Origin: Candidatus Manganitrophaceae bacterium
Lineage (GTDB): Bacteria > Nitrospirota > Nitrospiria > SBBL01 > Manganitrophaceae
DNA: 64,000 nt
Assembly (NCBI GenBank): GCA_016200325.1
Contig: JACQEZ010000015.1
Location: 30,497 to 94,496 of the forward strand
Direction of reading: 5' to 3'
This document shows positions 1-7,067 of this stretch, piece by piece. Below the pieces are notes generated by a model. That model saw only the letters and a program-made list of their open reading frames with translations. It was not told the origin of the DNA and made no database searches. Each line of letters starts with the position of its first letter. Positions within the stretch are counted from its first letter, which is position 1. A program made the position numbers and the translations under genes.

Positions 1-736
1 CGGACAACGGGGAAGCGGAAATCCCATCGTCTTTTTGTGTCATCAAGAAGGTGGTCAGGGCGGCCACTTCTTCGTCGCTTAACTGAAAATTGGGCATCTT
101 TGTTTTTGTCAGCGGAACATAGCCGACGGGACGAATCCGTCCCGGATCTTTCAGGAATTTCGAGAGCCACTCCCGATTTAACTTGGTTCCCTCATGGCCG
201 AGGTTCGGCGCCAGCGTCGGATGCTGCCCCTGTTTGATATGGCAGACCTGGCACTCGGCCTTCCCTTCCCGCCGCAGATCGGAGACACGAACCTCCCTGG
301 AAGACTCCGCGGAGCCCTTTTTATTTAAGGTGCGGATATAGGCGATGAGGTCGCGAATATGATCACCGGAGAGGGTCTTTCCCCAAGGAGGCATCGAGAC
401 GGAGAGTTCCACTGCCCCGCCCCCCTTTTCTATGACTTCATATATTTCATTGTCGGAAAGGCCCTGGACTTCTTCGCTGGTCAAATCGGAAGGGTGTGGA
501 TCGAGGTTGTCTGCGTTGACGCCGTTTCCCTTTGCGGAAAGGCCATGACAGACGGCACAGTAATGCTTAAAAACACGCTTCCCTTCTGCAGCGTTCCCCT
601 TTGCCTGGAACGAAGGAGCAGACGGAGCAGGGGATTCTTTTTTTATATTTTTTGCGGGAGCCGCCTCAGAGAGAGAAGCGGCAAAAAAAAGGAAAGAAAG
701 GAGGCTTGCTAAAAGAACCGCTCTTTTATTAAACAA
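1..736 (-). CDS. Diheme class I cytochrome c (partial, runs off left edge)
   Basis: Secreted electron carrier with two class I cytochrome c domains; about 245 residues are visible and the C-terminus lies beyond position 1. Seen: counting from a TTG at 736, a signal peptide (Lys-Arg then a Leu/Phe-rich stretch), heme site CAVCH at residues 60-64, its likely axial Met in MPPWG at about 115, a second heme site CQVCH at 162-166 and a second Met in MPNF at about 214. The frame has no stop from 793 to 1. The TTG is chosen because AAGGGG lies six bases upstream and the signal peptide follows at once; an in-frame ATG at 793 is the alternative. Known: paired CxxCH/MPxW domains act as periplasmic electron carriers or subunits of larger oxidoreductases. 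The partner enzyme is not visible. Confidence 0.85.
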   Translation of the reverse strand, partial: MFNKRAVLLASLLSFLFFAASLSEAAPAKNIKKESPAPSAPSFQAKGNAAEGKRVFKHYCAVCHGLSAKGNGVNADNLDPHPSDLTSEEVQGLSDNEIYEVIEKGGGAVELSVSMPPWGKTLSGDHIRDLIAYIRTLNKKGSAESSREVRVSDLRREGKAECQVCHIKQGQHPTLAPNLGHEGTKLNREWLSKFLKDPGRIRPVGYVPLTKTKMPNFQLSDEEVAALTTFLMTQKDDGISASPLS

Positions 737-1267
737 TCTTATCCCCTTATCACTGGATAATGAAGTGCCAAAACCATCCCCGGACATCGACATAAAGAGG
801 GAGAGATGGAAGACAGGGAGACTGATGTTGCTGAATTTTCGGTATGGAAAGGAGAGAAGCTGTATCCAACCGATAGAGAAGAAAACAATCCGGCTCCATG
901 TCTAATGGAGATACCCCTTGGCCTTCTAGAAACTTAAACGTTATACTTAAAAAATTTCAGGATAAGACCAGTGTTTTACCGAACAGAATCGTCCAGCGCC
1001 GACCCAAAATCGAACAGGATACACACTTCTCAAAGACACACAAGATGCGAATTCTTTTGAAAGATTTGCACTTATAGCATACATTCCCAGGCTTGTCAAT
1101 ACTTTTATGGCCTTTTTCTCCCAAAAGTCAACTTGTTCTACGCGTTTGGTCCCATCACAAAACGGCAGCGCGATCTCGATCAAGCAACAGGACCCAGAGG
1201 GGTTTTCGAGATGGGATCGAACCGACCCATACAACGCGCTTCGATGTACATCGGTGGGAGTTTCTCT

Positions 1268-1307
1268 GCGCGGCTTTGCGCGGCTTTGCACGATTTCGCA
1301 CGATTTC
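1268..1307. repeat. Four tandem 10-mers, two pairs
   Basis: GCGCGGCTTT occurs twice (1268-1287), followed at once by GCACGATTTC twice (1288-1307). The two units match at 7 of 10 positions, so this is one 10-bp-period array of four degenerate copies. No function is evident. Confidence 0.9.
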
Positions 1308-1435
1308 GAATGAGCAGCGGTCTCCTCATCGATAGAAGAGCTTTTGTGCAAAACCTTACTCCAGGCGGTACGATACCGCGAGCCATGCCGAAACATGTAA
1401 ACGAGAAAATGCGATGCGATTAAGCGGGGTGCGTA

Positions 1436-1465
1436 GGAATGGCCGGTCTTATTCCCGGCCATTCC
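1436..1465 (+). terminator. Strong hairpin, possible terminator
   Basis: An 11-bp perfect stem (GGAATGGCCGG / CCGGCCATTCC) closes an 8-base loop and is followed on the plus strand by TTATTTAAAATTT. It fits an intrinsic terminator on the plus strand, although no plus-strand gene is seen upstream. The right arm and tail (CCGGCC, TTCCTTATTT) recur at 1531-1545. Confidence 0.5.
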
Positions 1466-1523
1466 TTATTTAAAATTTAAACCCTTGGGGAGAATTTCAG
1501 GCAAGCAGAGTCACAGTGTAAGA

Positions 1524-1542
1524 AAGGAACCGGCCGTTCCTT
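1524..1542 (-). terminator. groES terminator hairpin
   Basis: On the minus strand AAGGAAC and GTTCCTT form a 7-bp stem around a 5-base loop, followed by TTCTT. The stem overlaps the groES stop codon, as compact intrinsic terminators can. Confidence 0.5.
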
Positions 1543-1864
1543 ATTTGGAATCGGCGAGATAACCGAGGACATCCTGCTCCCGGACCAGAACGATTTCGTC
1601 GCGGTCGATCTCAATCCGGCGCGCCGCATATTTTTCGTAGAGAATGTGTTCGCCCGGCTTGACGGTTGTTTTGACGAACTTCTTCTCCTTCATTTTCCCT
1701 TTTGTATCTTTCTCCTCAATATATTTACCCTCTCCGACCGCGATCACCTTTCCACTCTCGGGGGCTTCCCGGGCCGCATCGGGGACGATGATTCCTCCGG
1801 CCGTTTTCTCCATCGCTTCATCCGGCTGAACGACAACCCAATCTTGCAACGGTTTTACCTTCAT
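1541..1864 (-). CDS. groES: GroES-family co-chaperonin
   Basis: Heptameric lid of the GroEL folding chamber; cytosolic. Seen: the start MKVKPLQDWVVV, a mobile-loop region with AGGIIVP (about residues 22-28) that contacts GroEL, the GKVIAVGEG strand and a C-terminal VLGYL. At 107 residues it is about ten longer than E. coli GroES. The excess is a Lys/Glu-rich insert at about residues 48-65, near the dome/roof loop. A GAGGAGGAG ribosome site precedes the ATG. No groEL lies next to it, so it is an orphan copy, perhaps paired with a GroEL encoded elsewhere. Its downstream hairpin suggests a monocistronic unit. Family assignment is firm; whether it is the main GroES is unknown. Confidence 0.9.
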   Translation of the reverse strand: MKVKPLQDWVVVQPDEAMEKTAGGIIVPDAAREAPESGKVIAVGEGKYIEEKDTKGKMKEKKFVKTTVKPGEHILYEKYAARRIEIDRDEIVLVREQDVLGYLADSK

Positions 1865-1964
1865 CTTCTCCTCCTCTTTGTCTTAATGTCTAATCAATGA
1901 TCAGCCTCTTGAACGCCTCTTATAAATAATCGATCTGATCCGAAAGATCAAGTTCGCGTCGATT

Positions 1965-2522
1965 CTAGAAAAGGGACGGCTGCTCCTCCGATCCAGGATA
2001 GGTAATGCGGGCCCCTTCCACCTTGGCAAAGGGGGTGATCTGATGTACTTTGGTATCGGTGAGGGAGAGGATATGGCAGACTGTGACCCCTCGCACCACC
2101 AGCGCATCCGAGATGAGAGAGCGATGACACTTCCAAGGAACGGCCTCGGCACACATCAAGGCGGTTTTTTTCCCTCGGCACTCGGACAAGAGAAGGTCGA
2201 TCCCCTCTCGAAACGCTTCCGTCTGCATATAATCGGCATAGCCGCGAAAACTGGCGTTTCGCCAACCTTGATTGGACCGATCCGAATCGCGGCCTTTTCG
2301 GAGACCGCCGAGCGCCGGATGATGAAGGTAGGCGACCCCCTGCGTCGGCAAGCGGGCGTGAAGATGCTCCCGATTAAATTGTGGAACGCGCCGCGACCGC
2401 GGCACGGTTCGAACATCAACCAAGAGCTGAATTTGATACCGGGTCAAAAGCGCCAGAAACGCCTCCTCCGTCCGGGTCGAATGTCCAAGGGTGTAGAGCG
2501 TCTCCCTCTCTTTCTCATCCAA
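1965..2522 (-). CDS. DUF488 family protein
   Basis: Seen: 185 residues with the usual DUF488 pattern: LYTLGHSTRT near the start, VDVRTVPRSRRVPQFN (about 34-50), then CAEAVPWKCHRSLIS (about 134-148) with its conserved Cys-His pair. The start is TTG at 2522, placed 7-8 bases after AGGAGGA; the next candidate would cut into the conserved first strand. Known: DUF488 proteins are widespread small cytosolic proteins without an agreed biochemical role. It lies between groES (same strand) and a divergent methyltransferase. Confidence 0.85.
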   Translation of the reverse strand: MDEKERETLYTLGHSTRTEEAFLALLTRYQIQLLVDVRTVPRSRRVPQFNREHLHARLPTQGVAYLHHPALGGLRKGRDSDRSNQGWRNASFRGYADYMQTEAFREGIDLLLSECRGKKTALMCAEAVPWKCHRSLISDALVVRGVTVCHILSLTDTKVHQITPFAKVEGARITYPGSEEQPSLF

Positions 2523-2758
2523 GGCGATCTCCTCCTACGGTCGAGCGGCCCTTCCGAATTTTATCTCGTTCCAAGCCGGGAATACAATCGTCCGCTTCGT
2601 GGCGCGTCCTCGATCGGACCGCGGACCGCGCTTGCGACGACTCCCACTCTTTATTCTTATCCCTACAAGAAATACTATTTCGGTCGAGCGTCCAGCCGCC
2701 CCCCCATACCGGTAGGATATATGTTATATTTTCAAAGAGGACATAAACGCAGGGGCGC

Positions 2759-3517
2759 ATGGACATCAGAGACTGGGATCAAATTGCAGGCCGGTATAAC
2801 GAGGAGATCATCTCCCCCTTTCAAGAAGGGGTCGTTAATCCTCTCTTTGAAGAGATCCTCGCCCTTCCCGCCAAAGCGGGGAAACGGGTCGCCGACCTCG
2901 GCTGCGGCACCGGCCCGCTCCTGCCGTTTTTATCGCAGCATTTCGGTCAGGTCGCGGCGGTCGATTTCTCCCCGAAAATGTTGGAGGCGGCCCGAAAGCG
3001 GACGCAGGCCAAGAACATCTCCTTTCATCGCTCCTCGTTGACCGACCTCTCCCCCTTTTATAATCAATTTGATATCGCCGTCGCGGTCAACTCCATCCTT
3101 TTCCCCTCCTCCAAAAGCATCGACACCATCTTGTCGGAGATCCAAAAAGCGCTCCTGCCGGAGGGGGTCCTCATGGCGATTTTCCCCTCAATGGAGGTGA
3201 TCCTCTATCAAGGGGCGTTAATCTTTGATCGGGAAATCGAAAAAATCGGCGATGAAGAAAAAGCGCTCTCCGCCGCCAAGCGCATTTTGGAGCGCCGGAA
3301 GTTCGATTTCATCAGCGGGATTTACGACGACCACGGCCTCAAACAAAAATTTTTCTATGAGTTCGAGATCAAGCATCGACTCAAGAAGTCGGGCTTCAAG
3401 AATATCCGGATCAAAAAGGTCCTCTACCCCTGGGGCGGCCAGATCGGCGGCTTCGAGCATTTCCACGACCAGCCCCGTCTCTGGGACTGGTTCATCACCG
3501 CCAAACCCCACAAATAA
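2759..3517 (+). CDS. Class I SAM-dependent methyltransferase
   Basis: Transfers a methyl group from S-adenosylmethionine to an unknown small acceptor; cytosolic. Seen: 252 residues, motif I VADLGCGTG at 44-52, acidic motif II AAVDFSP at about 66-72, and a Rossmann-type strand order through about residue 155. The C-terminal third (about 160-252) is a charged substrate-binding part I cannot assign. The ATG follows CAGGGG. It is divergent from the DUF488 gene and followed by a hairpin-rich intergenic block, so it is probably monocistronic. The family gives no hint of substrate. Confidence 0.85.
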   Translation: MDIRDWDQIAGRYNEEIISPFQEGVVNPLFEEILALPAKAGKRVADLGCGTGPLLPFLSQHFGQVAAVDFSPKMLEAARKRTQAKNISFHRSSLTDLSPFYNQFDIAVAVNSILFPSSKSIDTILSEIQKALLPEGVLMAIFPSMEVILYQGALIFDREIEKIGDEEKALSAAKRILERRKFDFISGIYDDHGLKQKFFYEFEIKHRLKKSGFKNIRIKKVLYPWGGQIGGFEHFHDQPRLWDWFITAKPHK

Positions 3518-3625
3518 CGAATCCGCTCCTTATTTTCATCCAATTTCTCACCGACGTTTTCGCTCTCGTCGTCTGCTCGTTCATGTGAAAACACTGTTTG
3601 GGCTTTGTCTCGCGTCTCACAGCCG

Positions 3626-4045
3626 AAGGTCGTGGGGTTTCACCCCACCCCCCACCGTGGGGCCGTCTTGCCACGTTGATATTCTGTGGGAGCGGCGCTG
3701 GGAGAAGAAGGTTGGTCTCCGATCTTCACACCAGGTGCGCCCTACCCCACACCCAAGGCTTCCCCAGCCAGCGGGGCTTCCCCCGGGGCTTTTGAAATAA
3801 AGATCGTAAGCGACTGCGCGGCAAGGGCGTACTACGCCCCCCCACTCTGCTGCGTTTTATATCAGACGGTTCACCTACCGAATCAGGTCACCTGTCGAAG
3901 CACCATCCGCGGTGCCCTCCCGCGCGTGGTGCAAGTTGTGACCGTGGGGGGGAGCAGGGGGGGAGCCCCCCCGCTGCACGGGGAGGCCGGAGGGGGCCGG
4001 GCAGTCGGCCCCCACGGTGGGGGTGGGGTGAAACCCCACGACCTT
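3626..4045. mobile_element. MITE-like block with 46-bp inverted ends
   Basis: This fills most of the 690-base gap between the methyltransferase and tenA. Left end 3626-3672 and right end 4000-4045 are near-perfect inverted copies, differing by a few indels. Each arm contains its own hairpin (GTGGGGT / ACCCCAC). Between them lie more palindromes: GGGCGTA/TACGCCC near 3826-3840, GCACC/GGTGC near 3900, and a GC-rich fold at 3953-3977. No credible reading frame is present. This fits a non-autonomous miniature element or a large structured RNA or DNA site. No target-site duplication could be picked out by eye. Confidence 0.55.
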
Positions 4046-4204
4046 AAGGCAGGTGGGTCTTGGACCAAAGCCCCCATTCCATCGCCCTTGATCCCATCAA
4101 ATCGATCTTAACACGGCCTCTCTCCCCTTCTTGTTCAGTTGCAATAAAACGTCGCTTCTTTTAAAATATCTTTCTCATTACCCAGTCTTTTGTAAGGAGG
4201 AAGC

Positions 4205-4870
4205 ATGTTCAGCCGACATCTAAGAAAAATCGCGCAGCCGATCTGGGATGCGCAGCTAAAACATCCCTTTGTAGAGGCCCTCGGCGATGGCTCCCTGCCG
4301 GAGCAGAAATTCCGGTTTTATATCATTCAAGATGCGCTCTTTCTGTTCGAACTGGCGAAGATCTTCTCGTCGGCCGGCCAGAAAAGCCCCGATGCCGAAA
4401 CGATGGAGAAATTCACGCAGCTCGCCGCCGAAACGCTGCAAGTCGAACGGGGGCTTCACAAAGAATACGGCAAGCGCTGGAAGATGACCGAGGGCGAGAT
4501 GGCCGCCTTTCCGATGGCCCCGACCAACTATGCTTACACCCGCCACATGCTCCAGGTCGCCGCCACCGGCACCCTCGCCGAAACGACGGCGGTCGCCCTC
4601 CCCTGCGCGTGGATTTATGTCGAGGTCGGACGGCGTTTAACGAAAGAGGGACCCCCGCCCGATCGGCATCCCTATAAAAATTGGCTCGCTCTTTATTCTT
4701 CTCCGGAATTCGCCGAGGTCGCCCATTGGATGTGCGAGAAGGTCGATCTATGGGCCAAAGGGGCCGGCACCGATGAGAAGCTCCGGATGGAGAGCCACTT
4801 TGTGATCAGCTCCCGGTATGAGTGGATGTTCTGGGAGATGGCCTGGAAGGAAGAGCGATGGCCGGTATAG
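4205..4870 (+). CDS. tenA: TenA-family thiaminase II / aminopyrimidine aminohydrolase
   Basis: Hydrolyses aminopyrimidines such as aminomethyl-HMP from degraded thiamin, feeding HMP to ThiD; cytosolic, usually a tetramer. Seen: 221 residues, all-helical TenA fold, [12 protein letters not shown] at 36-47 with the active-site Asp43, catalytic Cys134 in [12 protein letters not shown], and the C-terminal [10 protein letters not shown] bearing the conserved Glu. A very strong TAAGGAGG site precedes the ATG. It overlaps thiD by 13 bases, so the two are translationally coupled. Pairing with thiD supports pyrimidine salvage rather than a regulatory role. Confidence 0.92.
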   Translation: MFSRHLRKIAQPIWDAQLKHPFVEALGDGSLPEQKFRFYIIQDALFLFELAKIFSSAGQKSPDAETMEKFTQLAAETLQVERGLHKEYGKRWKMTEGEMAAFPMAPTNYAYTRHMLQVAATGTLAETTAVALPCAWIYVEVGRRLTKEGPPPDRHPYKNWLALYSSPEFAEVAHWMCEKVDLWAKGAGTDEKLRMESHFVISSRYEWMFWEMAWKEERWPV

Positions 4871-5694
4871 CCGATGCCGATAAACCGGCCTCCTCAATCG
4901 CGCAGATCCTGACGATTGCCGGCTCCGACTCCGGCGGCGGGGCCGGCATCCAAGCCGACATCAAAGCGATCCAGGCGAACGGCGCGTTCGCGATGTCGGT
5001 CCTCACCTCGATCACGGCGCAAAACACCCGCACCGTGACGACCGCGTTTGACCTTCCGCTCAGGGTGGTAGAGGCGCAGATCCGGGCGATCTTCGATGAT
5101 TTCACCGTCGCCGCCGTCAAGACCGGGATGCTCTCCTCTAAAGCGATCGTCAAGCGGGTGGCGCTTCTGCTCAAAGAAGTCGGCGCCCCGAACCTCGTCG
5201 TCGATCCGGTCATGGTCTCCAAAAGCGGCTATCCGCTCCTGAAACCGGACGCGATCACACTGATGCGGACCGATCTGTTTCCGCTGGCGGCGCTGGTGAC
5301 GCCGAACATCCACGAGGCCGAACTGTTGACCGGGATGAAGATCCGAACCCTCTCCGACGCGGAGGCCGCCGCACGTAAGATCCATCCGCTCGGCTGCCGT
5401 GCCGTTCTGATCAAGGGAGGACACCTGTTGGAAGAGCGGGGATGTGACCTCCTCTTCGACGGGAAGGAGACCACCCTCTATCGAACCGAGTTTATCGACT
5501 CGCAGCACACCCATGGAACCGGCTGCACCTACTCCGCCGCCATCGCCGCACGCCTCGGACAGGGGAAGCCGCTCAAAGAGGCGATCCGGGAGGCGAAAGG
5601 CTATGTCACCGAGGCGATCCGCCACGGCCTCGCCATCGGCCATGGACAGGGACCGACCGATCATTTCTACTTCCTCCCGTCCCGAACCGTATGA
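4858..5694 (+). CDS. thiD: Hydroxymethylpyrimidine/phosphomethylpyrimidine kinase
   Basis: Phosphorylates HMP and HMP-P to HMP-PP for thiamin phosphate synthesis; cytosolic ribokinase-type enzyme. Seen: 278 residues from the ATG at 4858, GSDSGGGAG at 19-27, KTGMLSS at about 87, [11 protein letters not shown] at about 113, and the catalytic anion-hole segment [16 protein letters not shown] near 221. The ATG at 4858 lies inside tenA and is preferred over 4822 because the longer version adds only a tenA-encoded shadow. It overlaps tenA by 13 bases and the HAD gene by 4 (ATGA). Confidence 0.93.
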   Translation: MAGIADADKPASSIAQILTIAGSDSGGGAGIQADIKAIQANGAFAMSVLTSITAQNTRTVTTAFDLPLRVVEAQIRAIFDDFTVAAVKTGMLSSKAIVKRVALLLKEVGAPNLVVDPVMVSKSGYPLLKPDAITLMRTDLFPLAALVTPNIHEAELLTGMKIRTLSDAEAAARKIHPLGCRAVLIKGGHLLEERGCDLLFDGKETTLYRTEFIDSQHTHGTGCTYSAAIAARLGQGKPLKEAIREAKGYVTEAIRHGLAIGHGQGPTDHFYFLPSRTV

Positions 5695-6509
5695 CGGCAC
5701 TCCCTATGACCCCGCTACGGTTAATTGACCGCTTCGATCACTTTCTGATCGATCTCGACGGGGTGGTCTATATCGGCGACCGGCCGACCCCCCGCGCCGC
5801 CGAGACGCTGAATGCTTTGCATGCCGCCGGAAAGAAACGGCGCTTCATTACGAACGACCCCCGGCACACCGCCGACGTCTATGCGCAAAAACTCCGCCGC
5901 CTCGACATCCCCGCCGAGCCGACTGAGTTTTTGACCTCCGGACGCGCCGCCGCGCTCTATCTACAGAAGGAAGGACGCCTCTCGGAACCGGTCTTCGTCG
6001 TCGGGAGCGACGGCCTCCGATCGGAGATTGAATCGGTGGGAGGATGCGTGCTGGAAGGAGCGGAGGGGGTTGGGGCGCGGATCGTCGTGGTGGGAGGACA
6101 CGAAGCGTTCTCGTATCCGGAGCTAAAGATCGCCGCCCTCGCCATCCAACGCGGGGCGACCTTTATTGCGACGAACCGAGATGCCACTTTTCCGATGCCT
6201 GACGGGCTCTGGCCCGGCACCGGGCCGATCGTCGCCGCCATTGAGTATGCCACCGGCGTGGCGCCGGTCGTCGTCGGAAAGCCGGAGAAGGCGGTCTTTG
6301 AGATCGCGCTCGGCCTCTTCCCACCGGGGGGGAGAACCGCGATGATCGGCGACCGGCTCGACTCGGACATTTTGGGCGGCCGGCGCGCCGGGCTTGCGAC
6401 GATTCTGGTCCTCTCCGGCTGCACCTCACGGACCGAGGCGGAGCGAAGCCCGATCCATCCCGATTATATTATCGAGAACCTTGCGCAGATTGCCACGCCG
6501 CTTTCTTGA
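5691..6509 (+). CDS. HAD-IIA family phosphatase (NagD-like)
   Basis: Aspartate-nucleophile phosphatase with a type II cap; cytosolic. Seen: 272 residues, motif I DLDGVVY (Asp21 nucleophile, Asp23 acid/base), motif II Thr in FITND, motif III Lys in VGKPEKA (near 204) and motif IV GDRLDSD (near 221). It starts on ATGA overlapping the thiD stop, making tenA-thiD-HAD one coupled unit. NagD-type enzymes act on sugar and nucleotide phosphates. The context makes a thiamin- or HMP-phosphate substrate plausible, which is inference only. Its 3' end overlaps the convergent GNAT gene by 41 bases. Confidence 0.85.
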   Translation: MTALPMTPLRLIDRFDHFLIDLDGVVYIGDRPTPRAAETLNALHAAGKKRRFITNDPRHTADVYAQKLRRLDIPAEPTEFLTSGRAAALYLQKEGRLSEPVFVVGSDGLRSEIESVGGCVLEGAEGVGARIVVVGGHEAFSYPELKIAALAIQRGATFIATNRDATFPMPDGLWPGTGPIVAAIEYATGVAPVVVGKPEKAVFEIALGLFPPGGRTAMIGDRLDSDILGGRRAGLATILVLSGCTSRTEAERSPIHPDYIIENLAQIATPLS

Positions 6510-6960
6510 TCGAGAAAAGATCGAGGTCGACCAGCGGCCCCTTCGACGAGAGCCGCCCTTGAAACCGTCCCTCACACGTCATCCCGACTTTTTCCAAGAC
6601 ACGGATCGAAGCAAGGTTGTTCGGAAGCGACTTTGCTTCCACCCGGTCCAAACCCATCCCCTCGAATCCAAAACCGACGACCGCGCGGCACGCTTCGGTC
6701 ATGTAGCCGCGGCCGGTATAGATATTCATCAAGATGAATCCGACTTCCGCGCTGCGCGCCTCCCGCTCCCAGCGGATATAGCCGATCGTTCCGATCGGCT
6801 GATCGCTCTCAGCAAGGTGGATTTTCCAGTTGCTCGGAAGACCCGGCAGCGCCTGCGCCGCGGCGTCGCGGCCGTTCCAGGCGAAGGCCGGCTGCACGGC
6901 ATCGTCGGGACCGACCAGATAAAGGTGTTCTGTTTTGAGCGGAGGGGGCGTCCAAGGCAT
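6469..6960 (-). CDS. GNAT N-acetyltransferase, RimJ/RimL-like
   Basis: Acetyl-CoA-dependent acetyltransferase of unknown acceptor; cytosolic. Seen: 163 residues, the strand-4 segment SAEVGFILM (about 69-77), the pyrophosphate loop YTGRGYMTEA (about 81-90), and the C-terminal SIRVLEKVGMTCEGRF typical of the RimJ/RimL branch. GAGGA lies just before the ATG. Its last 41 bases overlap, in antisense, the end of the HAD gene. RimJ/RimL relatives modify ribosomal proteins, antibiotics or amino acids; nothing here decides among them. Confidence 0.85.
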   Translation of the reverse strand: MPWTPPPLKTEHLYLVGPDDAVQPAFAWNGRDAAAQALPGLPSNWKIHLAESDQPIGTIGYIRWEREARSAEVGFILMNIYTGRGYMTEACRAVVGFGFEGMGLDRVEAKSLPNNLASIRVLEKVGMTCEGRFQGRLSSKGPLVDLDLFSIKKAAWQSAQGSR

Positions 6961-7067
6961 CGATTCCTCATTCGTTTAGTAACATGAAATACCAAGAGGG
7001 AGAAAACCAAAGTCTCGCAAGGCGATGCCATTGTTCCATACTTCACCCCGCGCATCAAGCGGGAAAA

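Larger units (their letters stand above)
737..1540. other. Intergenic stretch without a convincing gene
   Basis: Roughly 800 bases between the cytochrome start and the groES end. Open frames on both strands (longest 947-1462 on the minus strand) overlap one another, match no family I recognise and have no ribosome binding site. The stretch holds a run of four 10-mers (1268-1307) and two hairpins, annotated separately. It may contain remnants too decayed to recognise. Confidence 0.6.

Noticed and set aside
947..1462. Minus-strand open frame of 171 codons
   Set aside because: No family match, no ribosome site, and plus-strand frames of similar size overlap it; the region is rich in hairpins and tandem repeats.
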